64,000 bases of DNA from Microlunatus speluncae (GCF_009299835.1 NZ_VKCZ01000019.1:124001-188000), one strand, 5' to 3'. Counted from the first letter of the stretch, positions 1 through 10,955 are shown. Notes: generated from the sequence alone by a model not told the origin. Numbers and translations are program-made.

Positions 1-389
1 ATCCGGTCCCGGTCCCGGTCCCGGTCCGGGGCGGGGCGCAGGAACTCGTGGGTGATCGCGTCGAAGAGCCGGCCGAGCGAGCCGGCGCCGTCGTCGAAAC
101 TGGCCCGCGGCCAGGCCCGGTCCGGCGGCGCGTCGAGCTGGATGTAGCGGTTGGCGTAGCCGGTCACGGTCAGTTCGGCGTGCGGCGTGGCGGGCGGCGT
201 CGCCAGGATCGTGCCCGGGACGCCGTCGTACGTCTCGTCACCGATCGGGCAGCGGGCCCGGCCGCTGGCGTAGTAGACGACCTCCCAGCTGCCGTGGGAG
301 TGCAGCGGGAAATCCTGCCCGGGCCCGGCGACGTGCGCACCGGCACCGATCAGTCGTGGCACAGCGGGCGGTCCTGGCGGTTCGTGCAT
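1..389 (-). CDS. AraC-type transcriptional regulator, N-terminal part (runs off left edge)
   Basis: Reading leftwards from an ATG at 389 gives about 129 codons without a stop. The sequence begins MHEPPGPPAVPRLIGAG and continues with a cupin-like sensor segment (PLHSHGSWEVVYYASG, then TPPATPHAELTVTGYANRYIQLD), typical of the N-terminal arm of AraC/XylS regulators. The C-terminal DNA-binding domain would lie beyond the edge, so the family call rests on the cupin alone; a simple cupin protein is the alternative. A strong aggagg ribosome site sits about 10 bases before the ATG. An in-frame ATG at 410 lies upstream of that site and is less likely. It is divergent from the dioxygenase at 492, which it probably regulates. 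The last bases before the edge are a GGTCCC tandem repeat encoding alternating Asp-Arg. Confidence 0.7.
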   Translation of the reverse strand, partial: MHEPPGPPAVPRLIGAGAHVAGPGQDFPLHSHGSWEVVYYASGRARCPIGDETYDGVPGTILATPPATPHAELTVTGYANRYIQLDAPPDRAWPRASFDDGAGSLGRLFDAITHEFLRPAPDRDRDRDR

Positions 390-491
390 AGGGTGCGTCG
401 CCTCCTGCATTCTGCTCGCCTCCCGATCGCGGCAGGGTCGAGGTCAAGCACATCAGGCGGCGACGGGCGTCCGCAACGAAAGGTGCAAGCG

Positions 492-1265
492 ATGGACATG
501 GAGACGGCACTGCGCGACCTCGGCGTCGCCGACGACACGTTGACCGCGGCGGAGCGGGAGCAGCTGGACCGGGACGGCTTCCTGCCCCTGGAGGGCATCA
601 TCAGCGCCGAACAACTCGCCGCGTTCAACGCGCGGCTGGCCGAGCTGACCGCGGCCGAGGGCGGCCAGGCCGGGGTCGAGGTGCATCAGGAGCGCGGCAC
701 CGATCGGCTGGCCGACCTGGTGAACAAGGACCCGATGTTCGAGGTCTGCTTCTCCCACCCGCGCGTGCTGGCGGCGATGCGGCACGTGTTGGGCGCCTCG
801 TTCCGGCTGTACTCGCTGAACGCCCGGTCGGCGCTGCCGGGCCAGGGACACCAGGGCCTACACGCCGATTACGGGGTGCCGGTGACGGCGGGCGAATACC
901 TGGTCTGCAACTCGATCTGGCTGCTGGACGACTTCACCGCCGAGAACGGCGCGACCCGGATCGTCCCGGGCACCCATCGCAGCGGCAAGCTCCCGGGGGA
1001 CGTGATGCCCGATCCGACCGCTGCCCATCCCGATGAGGTGCTGTTGCTGGCCCCGGCCGGCACCGTGGTGATCTTCAACAGCCATCTCTGGCACGGCGGC
1101 ACCCAGAACCGGACCGACCGGCCGCGGCGGGCGATGCACTCCTGTTTCGCCAGCCGCGAGCTGCCGCAGCAGCTCGACCAGCAGGCGTACATCCGGGTGA
1201 ACACGTTCGCCCGGCTGAGCCCCGCCCAGCGGTACGCGCTCGACGTGGCGATGCCCGGCGCCTGA
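492..1265 (+). CDS. PhyH (phytanoyl-CoA dioxygenase) family Fe(II)/2-oxoglutarate oxygenase
   Basis: A 257-residue protein of the PhyH family: cytosolic non-heme iron enzymes that hydroxylate small molecules with 2-oxoglutarate and O2. The iron facial triad is visible: His124 and Asp126 in LHADYG, and distal His201 in LWHGGTQN. Arg residues in DRPRRAMH would bind 2-oxoglutarate. The substrate cannot be read from sequence. The open frame extends far upstream, but homology begins at MDMETALRDLGV, so ATG 492 (or 498) is the start, with the 102-bp gap to the divergent AraC-type gene left as promoter region. Actinobacterial PhyH genes are often paired with AraC regulators, which supports control by the neighbour. 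Confidence 0.85.
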   Translation: MDMETALRDLGVADDTLTAAEREQLDRDGFLPLEGIISAEQLAAFNARLAELTAAEGGQAGVEVHQERGTDRLADLVNKDPMFEVCFSHPRVLAAMRHVLGASFRLYSLNARSALPGQGHQGLHADYGVPVTAGEYLVCNSIWLLDDFTAENGATRIVPGTHRSGKLPGDVMPDPTAAHPDEVLLLAPAGTVVIFNSHLWHGGTQNRTDRPRRAMHSCFASRELPQQLDQQAYIRVNTFARLSPAQRYALDVAMPGA

Positions 1266-1398
1266 CCGCGGCCGCTCGACGCGCCAACGGGTGCCAATGG
1301 TCTTGGATCACAGAACGGTCACCTAGACTCTGCTCTGGCCGGTTTCCGGCGCTCTACTAGGAGCGCCCTCAAACGTCTAGCCCGGCCGAGGCACAACT

Positions 1399-2082
1399 GT
1401 GATTCGTTTCGAGAATGTTTCCAAGGTCTATGCCAATCAGCGCCGGGCGGCGCTGGACGAGGTCGACGTCGAGATCGAGAAGGGCGAGTTCGTCTTCCTG
1501 GTCGGCGCGTCCGGGTCGGGCAAGTCGACCTTCCTCCGGCTGATCCTGCGCGAGCAGCGGCCGACGGCGGGTCACGTCTACGTCGCCGGACGGGACCTGA
1601 ACCGGCTGCACTCCTGGAAGATCCCGAGCATGCGCCGCCAGATCGGCACCGTGTTCCAGGACTTCCGGCTGCTGCCGAACAAGACCGTGCACGAGAACGT
1701 CGCGTTCGCCCTGCAGGTGATCGGCAAGCCGGCCTCGGTGATCCGCCGGGTCGTGCCCGAGGTGTTGGACCTCGTCGGCCTCGACGGCAAGGGCGACCGG
1801 ATGCCGGACGAGCTGTCCGGCGGCGAGCAGCAGCGGGTGGCGGTGGCCCGCGCGTTCGTCAACCGGCCGAAGATCCTGATCGCGGACGAGCCGACCGGAA
1901 ACCTGGATCCGGCGACCAGCGTCGGGATCATGAAACTGCTCGACCGGATCAATCGTTCGGATACGACGGTGCTGATGGCCACCCACGACTCGACCATCGT
2001 CGATCAGATGCGCAAGCGCGTGATCGAGCTGGACGAGGGGATCGTGGTGCGCGATCAGAGCCGCGGTGTCTACGGATACTGA
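1399..2082 (+). CDS. ftsE: Cell division ATP-binding protein FtsE
   Basis: A 227-residue ABC ATPase that pairs with FtsX at the septum and drives peptidoglycan hydrolase activation. All motifs are present: Walker [10 protein letters not shown] (36-44), Q-loop Gln87, signature LSGGEQQR (139-146), Walker B ILIADEP (159-165) and H-loop His196. The length is normal for FtsE. The start is GTG at 1399, giving MIRFENVSK, the conserved FtsE N-terminus. ftsX follows after 48 bases and an M23 hydrolase after that, so this is the standard actinobacterial division module. The gap 1266-1398 between the dioxygenase and ftsE presumably holds the operon promoter; no clear boxes stood out. Confidence 0.97.
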   Translation: MIRFENVSKVYANQRRAALDEVDVEIEKGEFVFLVGASGSGKSTFLRLILREQRPTAGHVYVAGRDLNRLHSWKIPSMRRQIGTVFQDFRLLPNKTVHENVAFALQVIGKPASVIRRVVPEVLDLVGLDGKGDRMPDELSGGEQQRVAVARAFVNRPKILIADEPTGNLDPATSVGIMKLLDRINRSDTTVLMATHDSTIVDQMRKRVIELDEGIVVRDQSRGVYGY

Positions 2083-2130
2083 GCGCCTGATCGTCGTGTT
2101 TCTGCTGTGTTCTGTGATTGAGGTTGATTG

Positions 2131-3045
2131 ATGCGTTTCCGCCACATCGTCTCCGAGACCCTGAATGGGTTGCGGCGCAATCTGACGATGACCCTCGCGG
2201 TGATCATGACCATGTGGGTGTCGCTGTCCCTGTTCGGTTCCGGTCTGCTGGCCAGCCAGCAGATCAACCTGATGAAGGGCAACTGGTACGACAAGATCGA
2301 GATCGCGGTCTTCCTCTGCACCAAGGACACCCGGGGCCAGATGTGCACGCCGGGCCAGGACATCAGCCAGTCGCAGAAGGACGAGATCGAGCGCACCCTG
2401 CGGACCAACCCCGAGGTCGCGCCGGACGGCATCTTCTTCGAGACCAAGGCGATGGCGTTCGCCGAGTATCAGGACCGATACCGGGGCAATCCGCTCGGCG
2501 CGGTGCTGACCGAGCAGGACATGCAGGAGTCGTTCCGGGTCAAGCTGAAGAATCCGGAGCATTACGAGGGCGTGGTGAGTGCCGTCGTCGGGCTGCCCGG
2601 AGTGCAGACCGTTCAGGATTTGCGAGCGATTCTCGAACCGTTCTTCCAGTGGCTCAATCTGCTCCAATGGACGGCCATTGTCGCGTCCGGATTATTGCTG
2701 GTGGCGGCGGCCATGCAGATCGGTAACACGATCAGATTGGCGGCATTCGCGCGGCGCCGGGAGATCGGCATCATGCGCCTGGTCGGAGCGAGCAATCTAT
2801 ATATCACGCTTCCGTTCCTTTTGGAAGCCATCGTCTCAGCCCTCGTCGGGGCTGCTCTCGCATGCGTCACATTGGCCGCAGGCGTTTACTTCGTCATCTT
2901 CCAACGGGCTCAACCCTCAATCCAAGGTTTACCCTGGATCCAGTGGCATCACGCCTTGTTGGCCATGGGAGGGGTTGCGATCGTCGGGTTGCTTCTGTCT
3001 ATTATTCCCACGCTGATAACGACCAGAAAGTACTTGAGAGTGTGA
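2131..3045 (+). CDS. ftsX: Cell division permease-like protein FtsX
   Basis: A 304-residue integral membrane partner of FtsE. It shows the FtsX plan: a cytoplasmic N-terminus, TM1 (about 18-42), a large extracytoplasmic loop with two Cys (CTKDTRGQMC), and three further membrane helices ending in LITTRKYLRV. The outer loop is the part known to contact the peptidoglycan hydrolase in other bacteria. ATG 2131 is preferred; a TTG directly before it at 2128 is possible. The sequence near the 3' end (2610-3045) is visibly less GC-rich than its surroundings, with codons such as ATA and TTA, unlike the first half of the gene. Confidence 0.95.
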   Translation: MRFRHIVSETLNGLRRNLTMTLAVIMTMWVSLSLFGSGLLASQQINLMKGNWYDKIEIAVFLCTKDTRGQMCTPGQDISQSQKDEIERTLRTNPEVAPDGIFFETKAMAFAEYQDRYRGNPLGAVLTEQDMQESFRVKLKNPEHYEGVVSAVVGLPGVQTVQDLRAILEPFFQWLNLLQWTAIVASGLLLVAAAMQIGNTIRLAAFARRREIGIMRLVGASNLYITLPFLLEAIVSALVGAALACVTLAAGVYFVIFQRAQPSIQGLPWIQWHHALLAMGGVAIVGLLLSIIPTLITTRKYLRV

Positions 3046-3135
3046 CCTGAGTAGAAACTCTCGCGCACGACTCAAGACGCTCTCAGAATCGGGGACTGGG
3101 CGGAAAAAATCGAAAATCTGTGATTGGGGAAAGCT

Positions 3136-4689
3136 GTGGTTCCGGATCTTCCCTGCGCCCGAAAGGGCGCTCCGGGCGACAGCGAAGCGAAGAACGATGG
3201 TCGCTTCGCCCGGCCGAAATTGGTGTCCGCCGAAACGGACGCCGCCCGACTCGCCAGTCGGCGACGCTGGTCGCTGCGGGCTCGCCGACTGCGGGCCGGC
3301 CTCGTGGTCGTGCTGGCGACCGCGGTGGCCTTCGCGCTGCCCAGTGGTTTGGCGACGGCCGACGACCTCGATGATCAGAAGGCCAAGATCGAGGCCCAGC
3401 TCAAGGACACCAAGCAGCAACTGAACGAGTCGACCTCGCAGCTGCAGAATGCCGTCGCCGCCGTGGAGCAGGCGCAGGCCGACGTCGATGCCGCCGAGGC
3501 CAAGCTCGCCGCGACCCAGGCGGAACTGGATGAGGCCCGCCGGGTCGATCAGCAGATGGCCGCGAAGCTGAAGAAGTCGCAGGCCGCGCTGAAGGCGGCC
3601 AAGGCCGCCGTGGTCGCCGGCCAGCGCCAACTGGAGGCGAAGGAGAAGCGCGCCGCCGCGGTGGTACGGGATCAGGTGCAGCAGCAGACCAACCTGCTCG
3701 GGGTCGCCTTCCTGGTCGAGAGCTCGACCCTCGGCGACCTGCAGACCCGGCTGCAGTGGTCCACCACGATGGTGGAGACCTCCAACAGCCAGATCACCGA
3801 ACTGACCGAGGCCCAGCGCAAGCTGAACGCGGCCCGGTCGCACCAGACCGACGTCGAGAAGGAGGACGCGGCAAATCGCCAGGCCGCCGCGGAGAACCTC
3901 GTCCGGAAGCGGAAGTTGGAGCAGCAGGCGCAGGACGAGGCCGCCCAGGTCGCGGCGCTGCTGCAGACCAAGCAGGCGGCCGAGAGCGCCGCCGCCGGTC
4001 AGGTCGCGGCGGACAAGGAGCAGTACGCGGAGCAGACCGCCGAGCGGGCCCAGGTCGAGCAGCGGATCGCCGACCGGATCGCCCGGGAGAAGGCCGAGGC
4101 GGCGCGGAAGGCGGAGGCCGCACGGAAGGCCCGGATCGCCGCGGAGAAGCGGCGGAAGGCGGCCGAGGCCAGGGAGCGGGCCGAGGAGCAGGAGAAGTCG
4201 AACTCCGACTCCGGTTCGAGTTCCGACGATGACGACGATGACGAGCCGAAGAAGAAGCCGAAGAAGAAAAAGAAGTCTTCGTCGTCCTCGGCCTCGCACG
4301 GCTTCGACTACCCGGTCAGCGCGCCCATCACGTCCCCGTACGGGATGCGGTTCCACCCGGTGCTGCACTACTGGAAGCTGCACGACGGGACCGACTTCGG
4401 CGCCGGCTGCGGCACCGCGATCCGAGCGCCGTACAAGGGCCGGGTCGAGGAGCGCTACTACAACGGCGGGTACGGCAACCGGCTGATCATCGACCACGGC
4501 AAGGTCGACGGCCGCTACGTCACCACCGCGTACAACCACGCCATCCGCTACACCGTCGGCGTCGGCGAGCGCGTGTCCAAGGGCGAAGTGATCGGCTACG
4601 TCGGCACCACCGGCTATTCGACCGGCTGCCATCTGCACCTGATGGTCTGGCTCGACGGCGACATGAAGAACCCGATGTCCTGGTTCTGA
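3136..4689 (+). CDS. Secreted coiled-coil M23 peptidase, probable FtsEX-controlled peptidoglycan hydrolase
   Basis: About 517 residues. After a long basic N-terminus comes a signal peptide (RARRLRAGLVVVLATAVAFALP, cleaved after GLATA). Then follows a long Glu/Ala/Lys/Gln-rich coiled coil of about 260 residues, an acidic-then-basic low-complexity linker (poly-Asp followed by Lys-rich), and a C-terminal LytM/M23 domain. Zinc and catalytic residues are present: HDGTD and HLH (H420, D424, H503 and H505 when counted from the TTG at 3124). Architecture and position directly after ftsEX match EnvC/PcsB/RipC-type hydrolases that FtsEX activates. The start is uncertain: GTG 3136 has a GGGGAAAG ribosome site and is chosen; TTG 3124 and a GTG near 3222 are alternatives. 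Confidence 0.88.
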   Translation: MVPDLPCARKGAPGDSEAKNDGRFARPKLVSAETDAARLASRRRWSLRARRLRAGLVVVLATAVAFALPSGLATADDLDDQKAKIEAQLKDTKQQLNESTSQLQNAVAAVEQAQADVDAAEAKLAATQAELDEARRVDQQMAAKLKKSQAALKAAKAAVVAGQRQLEAKEKRAAAVVRDQVQQQTNLLGVAFLVESSTLGDLQTRLQWSTTMVETSNSQITELTEAQRKLNAARSHQTDVEKEDAANRQAAAENLVRKRKLEQQAQDEAAQVAALLQTKQAAESAAAGQVAADKEQYAEQTAERAQVEQRIADRIAREKAEAARKAEAARKARIAAEKRRKAAEARERAEEQEKSNSDSGSSSDDDDDDEPKKKPKKKKKSSSSSASHGFDYPVSAPITSPYGMRFHPVLHYWKLHDGTDFGAGCGTAIRAPYKGRVEERYYNGGYGNRLIIDHGKVDGRYVTTAYNHAIRYTVGVGERVSKGEVIGYVGTTGYSTGCHLHLMVWLDGDMKNPMSWF

Positions 4690-4700
4690 CCCCCCTTCAA

Positions 4701-4756
4701 GCCGAGTTGTCAGAACTGAGTAGCCCCCGGGCACAACTCAGTTCTGACAACTCGGC
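4701..4756. repeat. Perfect 21-bp inverted repeat, TTGTCAGA hairpin family copy 1
   Basis: Arms 4701-4721 and 4736-4756 are exact reverse complements around a 14-base loop. The arm core is GAGTTGTCAGAACTGAG. It begins 12 bases after the M23 stop, so it may act as a terminator of the ftsEX operon, although no T-run follows. The same core recurs at 41565-41618 and 59534-59591, so it also belongs to a dispersed family. Confidence 0.85.
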
Positions 4757-4821
4757 ATGTGGGCGAGGAGTGCGGATTTTTCCAAGTCGGCTGTCAGGGG
4801 GCGGTGGCAGGGTGACTTGCT

Positions 4822-6742
4822 GTGACCGACTCGGTGTTGACCCGGCTTCGCGACCGGCAGGAGTGGAAGTTCTTCCGTGTCCTGCCGCGGGCGGATCTGC
4901 CGCTGACCGTGCTGTGGTGGACGTTGCTGTTGGTCAGCGGCATCGCGCCGGCCGTGTTCGCCGTGGCCACCGGGGCGGTCGTCGGCGCGATCGCGGGCGG
5001 CTCCTCGATCGTCGGCCCGCTGGTCGCGGCCGGCACGCTGTTCCTGCTGATGCAGGTGCTGCCGCCGGTGCTGCAGGCGGTCAGCATGAACCTCGGCAAT
5101 CGGGTCTCGGCCTGGCTGAACGATGAGCTGACCCGGACCTGTGTCGAGCCGCCCGGCATCGCACACCTGGAGGACCCCGAGCTGGCCGAGGATCTGACCG
5201 TCGCGCGGGAGTTCGATCGCGGCATGACCGGGCCGCCGATGTATCTCAACGTCGACTTCATCGCCGGCGGGCTGCTCGGCGTGGTCGGCGGGGTCGCCTC
5301 GGCCGTCGTACTGCTCGGATTCGCCTGGTGGGCGCCGTTGATCCTCGTGGGCTGCTGGGCCTCGACCCACTGGCTGCTCCGGGAGAGCGGGGTCTGGAAG
5401 GACCGGCAGACCGCCGAGGTCCGGTCGGCGCAGCGGCACGCCGACTACGCGTACCGGCTGGCCGTCGACCCGCAGCCGGCCAAGGAACTGCGGTTGTTCG
5501 GGCTGGCCGGCTGGGTGGTCGAGCGGTTCATCTCGCGGCGCCGCACGTTGTTCGAGCTGCAGTACCGCGCCACCCGACTGCGGGAGAAGTCCGTCCTGCT
5601 CAGCCTGGCGATCGTGCTGGCCGGCAACGCGGTCGTCTTCGGTGCGCTGGGGCTGGCCGGGGTCGACGGCACCCTCACCGTGGACCGGATCGTCGTCTTC
5701 GTGCAGACCGCGATCGGGATCAGCCTGATCGCCTTCGGCGGCCTGAACTGGGCGCTGGACGGGGCGGCGGCGCCGGTCGCCGCGGTGCTCCGGCTGGGCG
5801 CTGCGATGCGGCCGCGGGGTGCGCTGCCGATCGGCAGCCGGCCGGCCGGTGACGCTCCGCTGCGCGAGCTCAGGTTCCGCGACGTCTCGTTCCGCTATCC
5901 CGGCACCGACCGGCCGATCTTCGATCACCTCGACCTGACCATCCCGGCCGGTGGTTCGCTGGCCATCGTCGGCCAGAACGGCGCCGGGAAGACGACGCTG
6001 GCCAAGCTGCTCTGCCGGCTGTACGACCCCGACGAGGGCACCATCGAGGTGGACGGGGTCGACCTGCGCGAGCTCGATCCCGACGCCTGGCAGCGGCGGA
6101 TCACGGCCGTCTTCCAGGACTTCGTCCGGTTCGAGTTGCCGCTGCGGGAGAACGTCGCGCCGGGCGGCGCGCTGCGAGTTGATCACGCGCCGGGCGGCGC
6201 GCTGCGAGTTGATCACGCGCCGGGCGGCGCGCTGCGAGTTGATCATGCGCCGGGCGGCGCGCTGCGAGTTGATCATGGAGCCGCGGCGGTGGACGAGGCG
6301 GCGATCCGGGCCGCGCTGGCCGATGCGGGCGCCGAGGGGCTGGCCGAGCTGGACACGATCCTGGCCAAGGGGTATCCGGGCGGCATCGACCTGTCCGGCG
6401 GGCAGTGGCAGCGGATCGCTCTGGCCCGCGCCCTGTATTCGGTCCGGGCCGGTGCCGGGCTGGTGCTGCTGGATGAGCCGACGGCGCAGCTGGACGTACG
6501 CGGCGAGCTGGCGATCTTCGAGCGGGTGCTGGCCGCAACCCGAGCGGCGACGACGATCCTGATCTCGCACCGCTTCTCCACGGTCCGCAAGGCCGATCAG
6601 ATCTGCGTCCTGGAGCACGGCCGGGTGATCGAGCAGGGCAGTCACGACGACCTGATCGAGCGCGGCGGCCGCTACTGCACCATGTATCAGCTGCAGGCCC
6701 GGCGCTTCGACGCCGACTTCGACGAGGAGGGGGTGGCCTTCG

Positions 6743-6756
<14 letters not shown>
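4822..6756 (+). CDS. ABC exporter half-transporter (membrane domain plus ATPase)
   Basis: A 644-residue fusion of a six-helix type I exporter domain (about 20-310) and an ABC ATPase. Walker A GQNGAGKTT is at about 384-392, signature LSGGQWQR at about 524 and Walker B LVLLDEP at about 547. The second half-transporter starts 14 bases before its stop, so the two likely form a heterodimeric exporter. The substrate is unknown. A striking oddity is a 40-residue insert at about 445-484, between the Q-loop (VFQDF) and the signature, made of four copies of the decapeptide APGGALRVDH encoded by a 30-bp tandem repeat. The start is GTG 4822; its ribosome site is weak. Confidence 0.88.
6156..6275 (+). repeat. 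Four tandem copies of a 30-bp unit inside an ABC ATPase gene
   Basis: Units lie at 6156-6185, 6186-6215, 6216-6245 and 6246-6275. They are almost identical (C or T at the first base of a unit is the only change seen). Each unit is 30 bp, so the reading frame is kept, and each ends GTTGATCA. The encoded decapeptide is APGGALRVDH. The near-identity implies recent expansion. Confidence 0.97.
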
Positions 6757-8554
<1,798 letters not shown>

Positions 8555-8579
8555 TCCGGGGCGAGGAGGTCGCTCCTGA

Positions 8580-9197
8580 TCACGCCGGCCGGGCGACGAC
8601 GACCAGGTTGTCGGCGTAGCCGCCCCGGGCCCGGTCGTAGGCGCCGATGCAGGTGAGCAGGATCAACCGCGGCGGCCCGGTCTGGGCGAAGACCTCTTGA
8701 TCATCGGCCAGCCGCCGCCGGTCGACCCGGCGGATCTCGGTGACGCGGAAGCGGCGATGCAGCTCGTCGGCGCGGACTGTGAGGTGATCGCCGACCTTGA
8801 TCGACCACAGCCGGCGGAAGAAGCCGATGCCCTGCTCGGCCGAGTCGACGTGACCGGCGATCACCGTTGCACCGTACGGATCACCGACCTGGGCGCTGCC
8901 GTCCCACCAGCCGACCTGACCCACGTCGTCGGGAACGACCAGGCTGCCGGCCACCGTCGAGACCGGGACCACCGCGGCCTGGATGCCCCCGGGCAGGTCG
9001 ATCCGGTCGGGCACGAAGCGGGAGTCCGGCGCGGCGTCGGTGCCCACCTCCGCCGCGGCCGGTGGCCTCGGCGAACTTGGAGCGACGCGTGCCGGTGCCG
9101 ACTCGGGATCGGTGCCGACCGGACGAGGCTGGCAGCCGACGCCTCCGATCAGCAGACCGGCCAGCAGTGCCAGCCCCACCACCCGGTGCTTGATCAT
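8580..9197 (-). CDS. Class F sortase
   Basis: About 205 residues with an N-terminal hydrophobic signal (VVGLALLAGLLIGGVGC, possibly a weak lipobox), a Pro-rich spacer and a class F sortase catalytic domain. The putative catalytic His is in VIAGHVDS and the nucleophile Cys in LILLTCIGAYD; the conserved Arg would be in the C-terminal VARPA stretch or the PPRL segment. Class F sortases are actinobacterial transpeptidases acting on cell-wall proteins. It lies 19 bases downstream of a DUF4397 gene on the same strand, a common pairing. No LPXTG-type protein is visible nearby. ATG 9197 was chosen because homology and the signal start there; the frame is open further upstream. Confidence 0.85.
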   Translation of the reverse strand: MIKHRVVGLALLAGLLIGGVGCQPRPVGTDPESAPARVAPSSPRPPAAAEVGTDAAPDSRFVPDRIDLPGGIQAAVVPVSTVAGSLVVPDDVGQVGWWDGSAQVGDPYGATVIAGHVDSAEQGIGFFRRLWSIKVGDHLTVRADELHRRFRVTEIRRVDRRRLADDQEVFAQTGPPRLILLTCIGAYDRARGGYADNLVVVARPA

Positions 9198-9216
9198 CAC
9201 CGCCTCACGGCCATGA

Positions 9217-9975
9217 TCAACGGACGGCCGACCAGGCCGCCTGCCCGCCGGTGCCGGTGTTGACGTCCTGCGGTCGGTCACTGCCCGCACTCGCCAGTTT
9301 GATCGCGTGGCTGGTGTAGGTCATCATCCCCGCCGCCGGATCGCCGTAGGCGAAGACCCGGGTCAGGGTGCCGCCCTGCACCGTCAGCTCCACCGGGCCC
9401 ATCAGCGCCGGCATCTTCATCTGGGCGTGGCCGGCCGCGACGCACTTGACCTGATACGTGCCCGCGGGCACCACGGTGTAGACGAAGTCGCCGTTGGTGA
9501 CGTTGGCGAAGATCACCTTGTCGTTGACCATGACGTCGGCCGGCGGTTCGATGCCGACGTGGGCCACGGCCAGCCCCGCCTTTCCCCGGGGCACGGCGGT
9601 CAGATCGTTGTCGAAGACGGTGAGCACCGGGTCGCCCTTGGGCACGATCGGCAGGTGAACGGCCAGATCGGAGTTGGAGCCGGCAGCCAGCGTCGTCTCC
9701 GACGTCAGGACCGTCCCGCCGTCGACGGTGACCGAGACGGTCACCTTGCCGCTGTCGATCTTGATCGGATCGCTGATCTTGCCGGGACCGGCGTCGGCGA
9801 AGACGGTCCGGCCGTCGATCGCCACGGTCGCCGTCAGTCCGGGCAGACCTTGGACGATGTAGACCGTGGCCTGATCGTCGGCTCCCGCGGTCGGTGTGAG
9901 CAGTGCCGCCGAGCCGATGATGACGCCGGCGATGATGATGGCACGGCGGAGCCGGCGCGCGTGTGACCTCGACAT
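9217..9975 (-). CDS. Secreted DUF4397 domain protein
   Basis: 252 residues. The signal peptide RRAIIIAGVIIGSAALLTPTAGA is followed by a beta-rich DUF4397 region (ATVYIVQGLPGLTATVAIDG, then VAHVGIEPPADVMVN). DUF4397 proteins are surface or secreted proteins of unknown function that commonly accompany class F sortases in actinobacteria; here the sortase follows on the same strand. The C-terminus (GGQAAWSAVR) has no sorting motif or membrane anchor, so it is not an obvious sortase substrate. ATG 9975 has a GGGGGA ribosome site. Confidence 0.85.
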   Translation of the reverse strand: MSRSHARRLRRAIIIAGVIIGSAALLTPTAGADDQATVYIVQGLPGLTATVAIDGRTVFADAGPGKISDPIKIDSGKVTVSVTVDGGTVLTSETTLAAGSNSDLAVHLPIVPKGDPVLTVFDNDLTAVPRGKAGLAVAHVGIEPPADVMVNDKVIFANVTNGDFVYTVVPAGTYQVKCVAAGHAQMKMPALMGPVELTVQGGTLTRVFAYGDPAAGMMTYTSHAIKLASAGSDRPQDVNTGTGGQAAWSAVR

Positions 9976-10132
9976 GAGCGTTCCCCCGAACGTTCCGACC
10001 GGCCTCGATGCCGGTCATCCGGCCGTCGATGACGGCTTTCCAGCAATGCCGCTGGTGCGTGCGATCACATTAACTGTTCGGCCTCTGGCCCGTGACCAAA
10101 GTGGTATAAAAGAGCCCAGTACTGGGGTCACT

Positions 10133-10148
10133 GCTCCCGAACGGGAGC
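10133..10148. promoter_or_regulatory. Short palindrome in the leader of the 10164 gene
   Basis: GCTCCC and GGGAGC flank a 4-base GAAC loop, 16 bases before the ATG at 10164. A TATAAA hexamer at 10105-10110 could be its -10 box, which would place the hairpin in the 5' leader or over the start region. Function is inferred only from position. Confidence 0.35.
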
Positions 10149-10163
10149 GTTTCGGGGGAAACG

Positions 10164-10955
10164 ATGGCACCGGCCCAAGAATGGCGCGACCGCTCGCGGC
10201 GGTTGATCGGGGCGATAGTCACCTGCTTGCTGCTGGTCGGCGCAGGGCTCTTCGCGCGGACGGCGGATGCCCTGCCCGCGGCGTCGCCATCGGCCGGACC
10301 CTCCTACCGGAGCCCCCTCCCCGTGGTGCCGACGCCCACCCCGACCGTGACACCGGCTCCGACCCCGGCGCCGGCCGCTCCCGGCGAACCCTCGAGGCCG
10401 ACGTCCGGACCCGGTTTCACCCTGGCCGGGCTCTGGTTCCGGGCCGCTCCGGTGAGTGACGGCAGCTTTCAGGTCGTCGAGGTGATCAAGTTGGCGACGC
10501 CGGTGACCAAGATCAAACTGCGCCCGATTCCGCTCGCGGAGGACGAGCCGGGACCTGAGCTGCGGCCGACGGCGAGGACGGTCCAGCTCAGTGCCGATGA
10601 TCAACCCGTCCGGCTGCCGGACGGGCCGATCAGGCGCTCAACCGTTGTGGAATGGGAGGTTCCGGCCGACCGGATCGAGGTCCGCTACACCCTGACCGGG
10701 GTCGGACAACCGAGCCGTCCGTCCAAGCCGGGACGGGCCCTGGCGACGCTGGGCCCGCTGACCGGGGTGCCGTCACGGTTGCCGGTGATCATGCAGGTCG
10801 CCGGGCAGGGGATCCTGGCCCTGGACTGTTTCCGGCTGCCGGCCGCCGAGCGCAGCTGTGCGTCCGGTCAGCCGCCGGACCTGCAGACCGCTCGCCCCTT
10901 GCCCGCCCGGGACGCCGTGGTCCGAGTGCAGTACGACCTGCCGCTCCCGGGATGA
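10164..10955 (+). CDS. Secreted protein of unknown function with Pro/Thr-rich spacer
   Basis: 263 residues, not recognised as a named family. A membrane or signal segment (LIGAIVTCLLLVGAGLFARTADA) is followed by a Pro/Thr-rich stretch (about 45-80) and a globular domain predicted to be beta-rich, with two Cys near the C-terminus (LDCFRL, RSCASG). The GGGGGAAACG ribosome site before ATG 10164 is strong. It is divergent from the DUF4397/sortase pair and 31 bases upstream of the copD-like gene, so it may be a cell-envelope partner of either. Function is left open. Confidence 0.75.
   Translation: MAPAQEWRDRSRRLIGAIVTCLLLVGAGLFARTADALPAASPSAGPSYRSPLPVVPTPTPTVTPAPTPAPAAPGEPSRPTSGPGFTLAGLWFRAAPVSDGSFQVVEVIKLATPVTKIKLRPIPLAEDEPGPELRPTARTVQLSADDQPVRLPDGPIRRSTVVEWEVPADRIEVRYTLTGVGQPSRPSKPGRALATLGPLTGVPSRLPVIMQVAGQGILALDCFRLPAAERSCASGQPPDLQTARPLPARDAVVRVQYDLPLPG

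Noticed and set aside
1-30. GGTCCC tandem repeat at the left edge as a structural element
   Set aside because: It is in frame within the AraC-type gene (Asp-Arg repeats) and cut by the window edge, so nothing more can be said.
1369-2667. Long open frame on the minus strand opposite ftsE and ftsX
   Set aside because: It mirrors the codon structure of the real genes, has repetitive His/Asp/Arg-rich composition and no homology.
6156-6275. CRISPR-like array
   Set aside because: Units are contiguous with no spacers, in frame and inside an ATPase domain.
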